A stretch of DNA of 64,000 bases. It comes from Edaphochlamys debaryana (taxonomy: Eukaryota; Chlorophyta; Chlorophyceae; Chlamydomonadales). Below, one piece after another: positions 9,689 to 20,288 of the stretch. The DNA lies in NCBI GenBank assembly GCA_016858145.1, contig JAEHOE010000036.1, positions 496,001 through 560,000 of the forward strand, written 5' to 3'. The translations under genes and the position numbers were made by a program. The number at the start of each line of letters is the position of its first letter. Within the stretch, counting starts at the first letter, position 1. Under the pieces are notes generated by a model, which searched no databases, had not been told where the DNA came from, and saw nothing but the letters and a program-made list of their open reading frames with translations.

Positions 9689-12600
9689 TCACGCCGCCCC
9701 CTCCCCCTCCTCCCCCCCCGCCATGAGCTTGACGGTCTTGTCGAAGGAGCAGCTCGCCAGCAGGTTGCGCCCCGGGTCGTAGTCCAGGTCGCGCACGTTG
9801 ACGCGGTGGGGCGCGGAGCGGTGCACCAGGCGCCCGCTGCCCAGGTGGAACACGCACACCTGGGGAGGGGGGGAGGGGAGAGGGGGGACAGGGGCAGAAG
9901 GGTTGGAGGCGGGTTGGCGGGGTGCAGAAGTAGGGCCCAGGGCGTGATGGGCGCAGGAGAGGGGTGGGCTGCATGCGTGGGCATGGCATGGCGCATGGCA
10001 GGCAGGGGCCGGTGGGGGTGGGGCATGGAATGTGGAACGTGGAGGTGGACGTGCTGGCCACTGCTGGGCGAGAGTGAGGAGGCGCTGGGGCCCATGACAG
10101 CACGGCACACATCGCTGCCAGCATGCGCCATCCGGCCCCACCTGTGCGCCTGCCCCCGCGGCGTATATGTAGTTGGAGTCTCGGTGCCAAGCGGCGGCGG
10201 GCTGCGGGAACTGGTCCACGGGGAGGCCTGCGGTGGTGGGCGGGTGGGGATGCACAGGGCGGAGGGATGCGCGGGCGATGGGGTGGGCACGTTTGGCACA
10301 TGAAGCCGCGGCCCATCAAGCCGTGCTGGAACTGCGCTGAGGTCCCTCTGTTCCTTGCAGTTACCCCTGCACCGCCACCCTCCGCCCGTCCCTCCGCACC
10401 GAATATGAGTTTGAGCACGGACCAGTCGGCGCAGCGCATCACCAGCAGCCGGGGGGAGTCCGTGAGCACCTGGCGGGGGTGGGGTGGGGTGGGGTGGGGT
10501 GGGGTGCAGGAGGGGAGCGCGGCAGGGATGGGGGAGGACTTGGGAAGGGATGAGGCGGGGCCGCAGAAGCTCTCGAACCGCAGGGTGTCTCTTCGGTGGC
10601 GACACTGGCCTTCCACCAGTCAGTCCTCGCCATCCCCCACACCCCCGCCCCCTATTCCCAACCTTGCCCCGTTCCCACCAGCAGGTACCGGCCGCAGGGC
10701 GAGGGCAGCAGCTGCTTGGCGCTGAATGACACGTGGTCGTCCCCCGCCTCGTTCATGTTGGCCAGGGCCTCGGGCAGGGAGCTGCCGGACTGGGGGGGGC
10801 GCGTGGGGTGAGAGCAGTGTGGTAGAGAGGGCGGGGTGGAGTGTGGTAAGGGTGCGTATCCTGAGGTGCACGGGCCTCTCCAGCCCGCAGTTCACGAACA
10901 CCGCCGGAGGAGGGCAAGCGGGCCGCAGCCTAGGAGCCTGGTCCTTGCACCAGGCCTGCGTCAGGCCTGCGTGAGAGCCTGGCCGGCCTCACGCTATTTT
11001 ATTCCCCCCCACCCCCACCTGCTGCCCCGCCGTGTGCCGCCGCCACAGCTCCCCCGCGTCCAGCAACCGCAGGTAGTTGCTGCCGCGCACGCCAACCACC
11101 AGCGTACGGCAGTCGCGCAGGAACGCCACGTCAGCAACCGCGGCGCCGTACGGGATCTGCGGGGGCCACACCCAGCCCTCAGAAAGACACGTGACAGGGA
11201 GGACACCCCAAGCTACATCACACACCAGAAACACTGCATCCCGCGTGTCGCTCGCCCCTTTCCCGACTAGCCGCACCTGCTTAATGACCTCGAGCTCCGC
11301 TCGTGCCGAGTCCAGGCCCCAGCCGGTACCGCCGCCAGGCCCCGCCTCTGCCGCCGCCCCTTCGTGCGGCCACAGCGACAGCCCCAGCAGAGCCACGCTC
11401 TCGTCCATGCTCGCACTCGCCAGCAGCAGCCGCACGGGGCCCTGCCGCTGCCCCTCCTGCCCCTCCGCGCCTCCGTCCCGCCGCGCCTCCTCCCCCTCTG
11501 GCCCCTGCGCCTCCTGCCCCTGCCCCTGTGCTGCGTCCTGCGGCCCCGTGAGATCCTCCGGCGCCCAGGCCGCCCGCACCACGTACTTGGCGTGCACGCG
11601 GGCGGAGGCCAGCAGGCGGCCCGAGGGGCCGTGCAGAACCGCCAGGGAGCCGTCCATGCCCCCCACAGCCACCAGGGGCAGGCCGCGCCTGCGGGCGGTG
11701 CGTTGCGTGCGGGGGGAAGGGGTGGGGAAAGAGGAGATTGGGCAGGGTCGTGGATGGGAGAGCGCCGTGGCTGGCCGGGTCAGGCCCGGGTCAGGGAGGG
11801 TGATAGCTGGCTGCGCCCAACCCCTGAGGCCGGGAGTCGGTGGAGCCAGGGGGCCGAGACCGCGGTCCCGCTCCACCCAGGCCCAGGCCCGAGGGCTCAA
11901 GGTCCACATGCACGGTCCACGGTACCCACCGGTAGCTGGGGTGCAGGGCCAGAGTCAGCAGAGCGGCGCTGCTCAGCTGCGTCTTCCACACCACCTCGGC
12001 ACCGCCCTGGCTCCCGCCGTCACCGCTGCCGCCACCGCTGCCGCCACCGCTGCTGCCCAGGCTCATGCGCACACACCGCACCGCGCCGTCACCTGCGGGG
12101 CGGAGGACCGCACAGGAGGTCTACACAGGCATAGGCAGGGAGCACGCGTGACATCTCCTGAATCGCTAGGCTCGCTGCTTCCACGTCCCAACTGGCCATC
12201 CAGAGGCCCCCCTGCCCCCAACCGCCCTCCCCAGTCCCCACCCACCAGCGGCAGTGATGACGGTGGCGGAGTCGGCCCCTGCCTCGCCCGCACCGGGGCA
12301 ACCTGGGTCCTGCGGCAGCAACCTCACTGCGATGACGTTGGCTCGATGCACCTCCACCGGCGCCTCGCCCACCACCCGCCGCCCCGCGTAGTCGTCGTCC
12401 CCCGCCCGCAGCAGCGCCAGAGCCTCCTCGTGGCGCCGGCGCCGTAGCGGGTGCGCGCCCGCTCCGGCCCCGCCCTCGGCGTCCTCCGCGTCCTCCGCGT
12501 CCTCCTGGAGCCGCGTCTCTAGGTGGCGCCACACGAGCTGGAGGGAGACGCGGTGGGGTGGGAGGTGAGAGCGGGTTGCGGGATGCTGTGGAGTTCGCCC

Positions 12601-12767
12601 ACGTCGCGGCACACCTGCATGAGCTGCGACGCCTCGGGCAGAGACTCGTCGTCGTTGTCGTAAGTGCGCCCTACGGCTGCCTCCAGTGACCGCAGAACGT
12701 CCAGATGGCCGCTCTCATGCAGCCACTGCATCACAACCTTCTGCGCGAAGACCTCCGGGTCATCCAT
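9689..12767 (-). CDS. LisH-domain WD40-repeat protein
   Basis: Exons 12767-12615, 12537-12246, 12092-11930, 11688-11277, 11156-11019, 10789-10679, 10469-10400, 10227-10142 and 9859-9689 keep one frame and give 531 residues. The N-terminus (FAQKVVMQWLHESGHLDVLR) is a LisH-type dimerisation helix. WD40 blades follow, for example VAVGGMDGSLAVLHGPSGR, ADVAFLRDCRTLVVGVRGS, and the last one NVRDLDYDPGRNLLASCSFD followed by KTVKLM. Acidic EDAEDAED and Glu/Gly/Gln-rich loops interrupt the blades. LisH-WD40 proteins usually act as scaffolds in ubiquitin-ligase, transcription or cytoskeletal complexes; I cannot assign this one to a named family. All introns are GT-AG, and the start is the ATG directly before the LisH helix. 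Confidence 0.85.
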
Positions 12768-13672
12768 TTTGATCTTCGCTGTTGCAAGGGGGCAGCTGCA
12801 AGAGCTAAAGTGGGTGGTGCTCGGCTACGCGCTGAGTGAAACGGCGTTCGCTGTTGTGGTCGTCCAGGAATGGTGACTTGTGCATAGCTCCAATGAGCGC
12901 ATATAGATTGCAGTCGGTCGCTGGAGAAGGTATGCGCGCCTGACAGCCGATGCCAGCTGCCAATCTGCCTCCCCCTCGAGTCCCTCCTTGCCCCCCCCCC
13001 CCCCCCAATCTGCACGGCCCCTGCGAGCACAGAATTTCCAACCTGCAGTGCTACCTAACGACTGAATTCACATCAGGACAGCTCCTGTTACAGGCGGATG
13101 TCCACTTGTCACCGCGCCATGTTCACCCCGCAACCCCGCAACGGCGAAACATAATCTGGACCTCTCTCCACCCGCCGCCGGCCCCCCACTTCGTCCTTGC
13201 CGTCCTCAGAGCGAGCCATAACTATCCACTGACGTCCCAACGGCCACGAGCCGTGCCTCCTCCCGCCCGTCTCAGCTGATGGTGAGGCTACGGTACACGG
13301 GCTACTGGTAAACTGAGTCCAAGCAAGCGCAGGTCCTTTCACAGAAGAATTGTGATGTGTCACGGACAAGGGGCTGAGATGGTCGATGGCTGATCACCTG
13401 CCCATCCCTACCCCCTTGCCCCAGGCCGACGGACTCCAACCTCCCTCTCGTCTGGGGCAGTGCCCTTGAATTCCACACAAGTTCTCCGCCGGGCGTTGCC
13501 GGGTCGGTTCTATTAGCAGGTGCTCAAGCGCTGCAGCTATGGGGCCAGGTTGGGCTAGGCGGTCTCGCACAACTGCTCCACGTCTCCGTCCCCCGTCCGC
13601 TTCCCATGCCGCCCATGCCGCCATCGCTCAGCACGTTTGAAAGGAATAAAGCAATGTATGGCCATGCGTGCT
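12768..13672. other. Intergenic: 5' flank of LisH-WD40 gene
   Basis: No coding exon is recognisable. The region must contain the promoter of the LisH-WD40 gene (minus strand) and runs up to the presumed poly(A) site of the SRCR gene. A run of about 16 C lies near 12990-13006. Confidence 0.6.
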
Positions 13673-13677
13673 TTACA
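13673..13677 (-). terminator. Candidate TGTAA poly(A) signal of the SRCR gene
   Basis: On the minus strand TGTAA lies about 230 nt downstream of the SRCR stop codon, a normal spacing for green-algal genes. The AATAAA-like words nearby are on the plus strand and not expected to serve this gene. Confidence 0.6.
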
Positions 13678-13902
13678 GCACCTAGGGCCAAAGAGCTGAA
13701 TGCCGCGTTCCAGCGGAGTAGGTTGGAAGCGACGAATAATGAATACGAGCCAGATCTGGATCATCGACCGTCAGGGGCAGGCCGACCAGCGGCCTGGCCC
13801 GGGCCCTCTCCACCTCACGTTCGTGTCAAGCCCCATCCTGAGCGGCCACGCGGCCTATCTGCATCTGCCAAATAAAGAATCCCATTGACACCCAAACAGC
13901 TG

Positions 13903-16900
13903 CTACCGGCGGAGTGCACGGCGAAGGCCGCCGGACACAGGGGGCGACACATCGTCGACGTGGTCGGGCGGAGGGTAGACAGGCGGCAACGCAGAGCCGG
14001 ACGATCCGTACGCGGGCGCAGGGGACGGCGCCGGTGGGGGCGAGGGCGACAACCGAGGAAGGGGCGGCGCTGCGGGCGACAGAATGGAGGTTGTTGGGGG
14101 CAGAGGGGATCAGCCCGAGGGGCGGCCAGCCTAGCGGGAGGCGCTGCGCTCGACAACGACACAGCAACAGGACCAGGCCCCAGCCACCAAGCAAGAGCGT
14201 CGGCTGCCAAACCCGATCTATCGACTCACAGTCGCCGCCGCACGCGAGCACCACGTCGCTGGTGTGGTCGCAGAGGGGCAGGTAGGAGTTGCGGTAGGAC
14301 GGCTCGCGGCAGTCGCGCACAAAGGACAACCGCGAGCGAGCCTCGAAGGGCGCGGCGTCGCCCAACGAGTAGAGCGGGTACAGGAGATCGGGACACTCCA
14401 AGGCCTCCAGGGCGATGGGCAGGGAGCCCAGCTTGGAGGCGTTGACGGCGGTGGGGGGCAGGAGCTTGGCCTTGGTCCAGCCCATGCCGAGGTCGCGGCA
14501 CACGGCCTGGGGGAATGGAAGGCAGGGCCGGGATCAAACGCGGCAGGTGGCCAGCTAAGGCTCCTACCTGTAGTCAGGTACATGAGGTTCATCGTATGCA
14601 GGGGCAACAGTGCGCCCGGGATGGAGGAGGGAGGCTGCATGTGTGGGGCCCACCTGAGCGTGCTCGATGCCGAAGTCCTGGGCGCACACGGTGCCGAACC
14701 CGTCCTGGATGCCCAACCTGCGCGGGCGTCATGGGGTGGAGCAGCACGGCGGAAGGGTGCTCGGACCTACTCACGTGCAGAGGAGGGAGGTGCTGCGGGC
14801 CCACGTGTCCCTCCAATTGGACCTGTGCAGCCCCGATCCCACGGTCCAAGCAAGCAGTGCTGGGCCCCTACTGCATGCGTCAAAGGCCAGGGCCGTGCTC
14901 ACCCCGGCATGACAACCTCCAGGCGCCCCCAGCTGCTGTCGTTACCGCCCGCCAGCCGCACTCCCAAGATGTAGGGCGGGTAAGCCATGTCCACCGCTGA
15001 GGCGCAAGAAAGTTCACAACAGGGTTCGCACAAGGTTAATCATCAGGCGGGGCCATCGAGGTTTAGCAGCATCCATGCACGTGTGCACCTCTGCGGTAAG
15101 AAGAGCAACATGCGTGCTGGCGAGGCCCAGCTAGCAGCAGGGACCCTACAAAGGACAATGGACCTACTGTTGCAAGTGAGGAGGCGGTGGGACCAGGCGC
15201 CATTGGAGCACTCGCGGGGAAGCTCCTTTCCGATGGGCTTGGGAACGCCAGTCAGCCTGAGACAATCGGGTCAAGCGGAAGATATGAGGCACCAGGGCCT
15301 CGAGGGACCGCACAGTCTGGCACGGTTCACCCAACACGTCTGCCGGCCCCCAAGCCAGGGCGCTACCCTTCCCCCGCCACACCCCACCCCAGCCTCACCC
15401 AGCAGGCACAGCCCCCTGTCCCACGTCACCGCATACCGGTACGGGCTGACGCACCTCCGGAACGACACACGGACACACGCACGCACCTGCAGGCCGTGAC
15501 GTTGGGCGCCGAGCCGACGAAGTTCAGGTCACCCACCCACACGGGCGGCGACCTGGGCGTCACGGGCACCGCGGTGCAATCCAGGCCGGTGGCCACCCAA
15601 GGCACGGCCTGGCGCTCCTCCGAAGTGGGCAGGTGGTTGTACTCGGTACCGCTCTCAATGTACGACCAGGCGCCGTAGGGCTTGGCGCCATTCGTCAGCT
15701 GGTGGCAGACGGCGGCCGCGGCGGAGCGGTCCAGCCCGGGCGGCACGCTCTGGCTCATGTCGTTGTTGCACACAGTGCCGTACACGTAGCTTGAGCCGTT
15801 CCGCACCCCCAGCTTGACCATGTACTGCAATGCGGGGCGGGGCGGAGCGGGGCGCAGACATGGGGGATGGGGTTGGGGTGGGCGGCGCATCCGGGTTCCA
15901 CTGGCAGCGCGTGGGTTGGGCTTTGGCGCGGCATGAAGATCGCCGCCCAGCCTGTCTCCTTGGTCCTTCTCTTGCGCGCGACCCATGGCGCTCTCCCCCA
16001 GTCTCACCACGCCGTCAAACACCTCGTCAGCCTTGAGCCGCACATCGGTGTGGAAGGCCAGGGGCGGCGAGGGCGGGGGCGCGGGCGGCGCCGGAAACTC
16101 GACGTGGGGCGGCATCGAGGGTTCGCCTGGCGAGGTGGGGGCAACGGTCCGTCATGCAGCGAGGAGAATGAACACTCCGACCTGCTATCCAAAACGACAT
16201 CGGCCCACAGCGGACTTCCTGGCAGAGGTCCCTTGGATGCGTCCCAGTCGCCCCAGGGCGCCCGCCCCGCCCCGCCCCGCGTGCCACCCACCCGGCTCGC
16301 ACATCACCACTGCATCCATGACGTGGCCCTTGACGGACCCGTCGCACGCATCGAGCGAGGCCTTGAGCCTCATGCGGACAGCCGGGTCCACCTTCTGCAG
16401 GCCATAGCGCGCATCCTGCAGCAGGCCGGCCACATACTCCCAGTTGGCTGTGAGGGCGCAGGCCAGGCCCTTGGGGTCGAGGCGGCAATGCTCCACGTAG
16501 AACCAGTGCACGGGCATGGTCTTGGGCGCGAGGCGGGGCGCGAACTCCGAGCGAGTGATGTGGGCACCGGCCCAGGGCAGGCCGGCGGCGCGGCAGGCGT
16601 ACTGGGGGGATGGGGGGCGAAGGGCAGGAGGAGGGGCAGTGGGTCAGGCGAGGTTGCGTGATGCAGAGGGCAGCAGGTGTGGGCAGCGTCGCCGCACAAC
16701 CTGCAACGCCCGAATGAACACTATGCGGTACGGCAGTAGACGCATCCGTAAATGTGGGAGAAGGATGAGGATACCATGCATGCAATCAGGGAAGGAAGGG
16801 AGCACGCAACTCTCCCCCGGACCACACTACTGGGGCCTACCTCCACTAGGCATACCCCGCGTCTCGCCACATGACCCACCTGAGCAAGCTCCTTGGGCGG

Positions 16901-19105
16901 GTGGACAAAGGCACAGACAGTGCCCCAAACGGGCTCTTCGCCGTCGCCAGGGCCAGCAAGGAGCACCTCCAGGCGACCGTGGCTGACGCGACTGCCGTCA
17001 GGGCCGTACTCGGTCCCCGTCACGGGGTGCACGATGCTGATAAGGGAGGGGGCACAACGAGGCAGGGGGGTGCAAGGGAGGGTTCGGGAGAACCCTCGGC
17101 GGCGATGCTGAGACGAGCCGCGCGGTGCATGCGAGGCAGCGCGCTCTGTTGCCTGGGGCTACGGTCCCGGTCGTACCGTGTGGTGTAATTGACGCTGGTT
17201 CCCATCTTGGCGAGGGGCGGCAGTGGAGGTGGGGGCGAGGGGGGCGGCGCCTGCTTCTGGGCGACCTCTGTTGCAACGGAAGCGTTGGGAACCGCAGGGC
17301 CGGTTGGTAACGGTCGGGACGCGCACTGGGCCTGGGGACTACCCAAACATGACTCACCCCGGCATGACACGGCCGCTGGCAGGTAGTTGTACTTCAGCTT
17401 GCCAATCATGAGGCGTGCGGCGAAGTTGCAGTTGACGGGAGGCTTCGCAACAAACGTCTTCAGCTGTCGACAGAGCAGGGACGCACGGGATGGGAGTAAG
17501 GTGGGAGAGTTGCGACCTTTCACCCGGCTGGCGTCAATCGGTATGTGGCTCGTCATTCTCTTAACCCTCGTTTGTGCTCACCCCTTGGCAATCGAGCACG
17601 GAATGAGCCGACGGCGAGTTATAGCACCTGCGGTAGCGGGTGCAGGATGCGGGGTTGGGTTGAGCCCTAATGCTGGCTGGAGGTGTTTGGCAGTGTTGGC
17701 GCCAACTCACATACGCTTTGGCGTGCTCGTGACAGCCATGGCCCTCCAGGACATGGGCGAAACGTCTTCGCTGTTGTTGAACCCTTCCGGCCGCATCAGC
17801 CTAGCGCCGTGCCATGGTAGCCCGAGCTGCAGGACAGATAGGTGGATGGCAAAAAGGCGGTGTGGGTTACAGGAGGCCCGACCCCCTTGCGAGAGCCCGG
17901 AAAGCTCAGGCCCGGGCGCAGGCCCAGGACAGGTCCACCTAGCCCGCCTCAGGCCCCGGTCGCCCCCTTGCTCACGCCGCGGCAGATGAGCTTGGCCACG
18001 TCTTGGTCTTGGCCGGGAACTCCCTTGAGCGTAATCGCCGGGACGCAGAAGCTGCCCCACTCATCGGCAGCTGCGCTGTACACCTGCACACGCACAGGCA
18101 TGGAGAGGAGGCAACCGGCTTGGGGCATGCATCCACGGCAAATACGGGGCGAGAACGGCTGGTTGGGACCTGGGAGGCTCGGAACGCCGCAACCAGCCGC
18201 GCAAGAAGCTTCCACCGACCTGCACCACGCCCTCCGCTGAGGTTTTGCCCCCCACGAGACGGATGGGCAACGGCTCCATGACCGGCATGTCGGGTGGAGA
18301 GGGGGCGACGGGCGGGGCGACAGGTGACACGGGTAGCTTTGGCATGCGAGGTGTGCCAGGGACTTGCGGCGGCATCGGAGGGGACTCGGGCTCTGCGGGT
18401 GCGAAGATAGAGGCAAGCGAGCAACAAGCCCGGCAGGTAGGGCAAGGTTCAGGCCGCGAAACGGGAGGGCGGGCGGACTAGCCTATCGTGCCAACCAGCT
18501 TACCCCAGGGGTGCACAGGAGGGCTGGGCGGGACGTCCGGGGGGTTGGTGCGGTCAGGAGGCGTGTGATCCCCTCCGTGCGGAGGGTGCCAATTGACTGT
18601 GGGTAATTGCGACGAGTCACAGGCAGGTCAGGCACGCGTCCAGTCAGGCCACGCACGTCTGTAAACAGGCGGTTGTCGTCATGGCAGGGTGGCAGGCGGC
18701 CGGTGGGGTTGGTTGCAGACCCAGCACGCAGTACGCGCCCCCGGCAGGGGAGTCCCCCCGGCAGGGGAGTCCCCCCAGCAGGGGAGTACTCACTGTCATC
18801 ACCATCCCACGCCTCCGGCGGAGGAAAGTCGTAGTGATCCGGGACAAAATCGTCGGAGGGAGGCAGGGATTTCTCCAAACCGCCGGGCGCCGAAGGGGCG
18901 TCTGGCGCCAGAGGGCCGGAGGGGGGAGGCTCGTCGGAGGCCTGCGCACACGCGAATGAGTAAGGCGCAATAAGGGGTATTATCGTGTACGCGCCAACCT
19001 CACGAGACTGCGACTCACCCTCGCTTGAACGCTTGCCGCGAGGACCAAGGAGAGCAGGATTGCGCCAAAGGCGCTCGGCCGGCGATCACGATGCCCCCGC
19101 GCCAT
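13903..19105 (-). CDS. Secreted multi-SRCR (scavenger receptor Cys-rich) protein
   Basis: Sixteen exons give 848 residues: 19105-19019, 18941-18794, 18392-18220, 18083-17976, 17826-17711, 17627-17582, 17463-17177, 17036-16880, 16601-16292, 16126-16008, 15824-15487, 15454-15399, 14996-14903, 14717-14654, 14506-14230 and 14069-13903. The first exon is a signal peptide (AFGAILLSLVLAASVQA). About four SRCR-like units follow, each with a strand like IRLVGGKTSAEGVVQV or GRLEVLLAGPGDGEEPVWGT, then a C-R-x-x-G-L-P-W motif (ICRGLGLPWHGA, ACRAAGLPWAGA, VCRDLGMGWTKA) and a closing Cys motif (CDHTSDVVLAC). They are joined by PPSPPPPLPP-type linkers, and the C-terminus is Pro/Ser-rich. No membrane helix is seen, so it is likely extracellular. 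SRCR proteins are abundant in Chlamydomonas relatives; the ligand is unknown. The 15487/15454 junction implies only a 32-nt intron and is doubtful. Confidence 0.8.
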
Positions 19106-20288
19106 GTCGTCGTCGGGCTTCCGGACGTCGCGGCCCTCCGAGCAGCGTACTTTGTACTCAAGCTCCTTTACTGCTGCACACACACGCTTACGGGTCAGTT
19201 TGCTTGAAGGAGGCTTCAGATGTAAATCGATCGAATTGAGGCCAAACAGTTGCCCGACAAGGTCGAATGCTGGAGCAAGGTGCCAGGCGCAGCCAGGGAC
19301 TAGGACTGTTACTCCGCAGCTTTACTTGGGCGAGGGCCTCACCGGAAGAGATTGCCGCGACAATCAACCAGAAACTGACTGCAATCAACTGCTTGCTTGG
19401 TGCCGATGAGAACGCGGCCGTGGAGAGGGTCGTGGCAGTGTACACGCCCCGGTACTTTTGCCCCTAGGTGGGACGGTGGGACGCCTTTTATGCGCGGTAT
19501 TCCGGTTGACTCGGGGGAAACCCATGTGCCCGTGCTCGCGCACGACCCGGTTTTGCACCAGAGTTCTACAATCAAGTCAGGCTGATGGTGGCTGGGCGAC
19601 GCCACGGCGGGGCCGTTGACGAGCGTGTGTGGCACGGTTTCACCTCACGGCACAAATCGAATTGTGTGTGTGGCTGGGACAGCTCGCCCCGTTTCTTTGT
19701 CCGCCCGGGGCTCCCAGGCAGGTGGGTTCCGCGCTTTCGCTGACTGTCGACACCCCGACCACCACCCATCCCTTGACCCATTGCCTTCCTGCCCAAACCC
19801 AACACTTTCCCGTCTTCCCTTCCCGCCAACTCACTGGTTTCCATGGCGCCGCCGGGAGCCAGCGGGGTGGGAGGGCGTGTAGGCGCGGGAGGCGGGGCTG
19901 CCGGGGTGTGGGGGTGCGATGACGGGGCCTGTGAGGGCGTGGGGCGGCAGCCGCGCGCGGGGCGTCCCACTGGTGACTAACGGCCATGGCGCTCTGCCGA
20001 GCCTGTTCTCGCAAGCGGCAAGACCTGCCTGGGACAGGTCGGCCCGTTTCTCTGTCCGCCCGCGGCTCCCGGTACAGTTCTGCTCTCCGCAATCTCGGAG
20101 CTCTTTATTGGGCAGCTCCGGGACGCATCTGGCGTCCACCCGACCGTTGACCATTTCAAAAGGTCCGGCTGATCGCACAACCGGGCCCCCAGCCCCCACC
20201 CCCTTGAAGGCCGCCTGCCTCCTTTCGTTCCCCATCCTGCGACCTCCGCCGCCATCCCCCTTCCCTACTGACCCTTCGCATGTCGCCA
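19106..20288. other. Intergenic between SRCR and methyltransferase genes
   Basis: The SRCR promoter and the methyltransferase 3' UTR should lie here. No coding exon is recognisable, and the open frames on both strands lack family features. The stretch carries an imperfect direct repeat (19674-19715 and 20029-20070). Confidence 0.55.
19674..20070. repeat. Imperfect 42-bp direct repeat pair
   Basis: Positions 19674-19715 and 20029-20070 match at 38 of 42 bases, 355 bp apart, while the sequence on either side does not match. The pair may be the remains of a duplicated 3' UTR piece or a small element; nothing coding is associated with it. Confidence 0.7.

Noticed and set aside
10989..12447. Plus-strand 456-codon frame opposite the LisH-WD40 gene
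   Set aside because: It is antisense to exons with clear WD40 motifs and has low-complexity Pro/Ser/Arg composition.
13640..13875. AATAAA words as animal-type poly(A) signals
   Set aside because: They are on the plus strand behind no plus-strand gene; the minus-strand TGTAA at 13673 fits the SRCR gene better.
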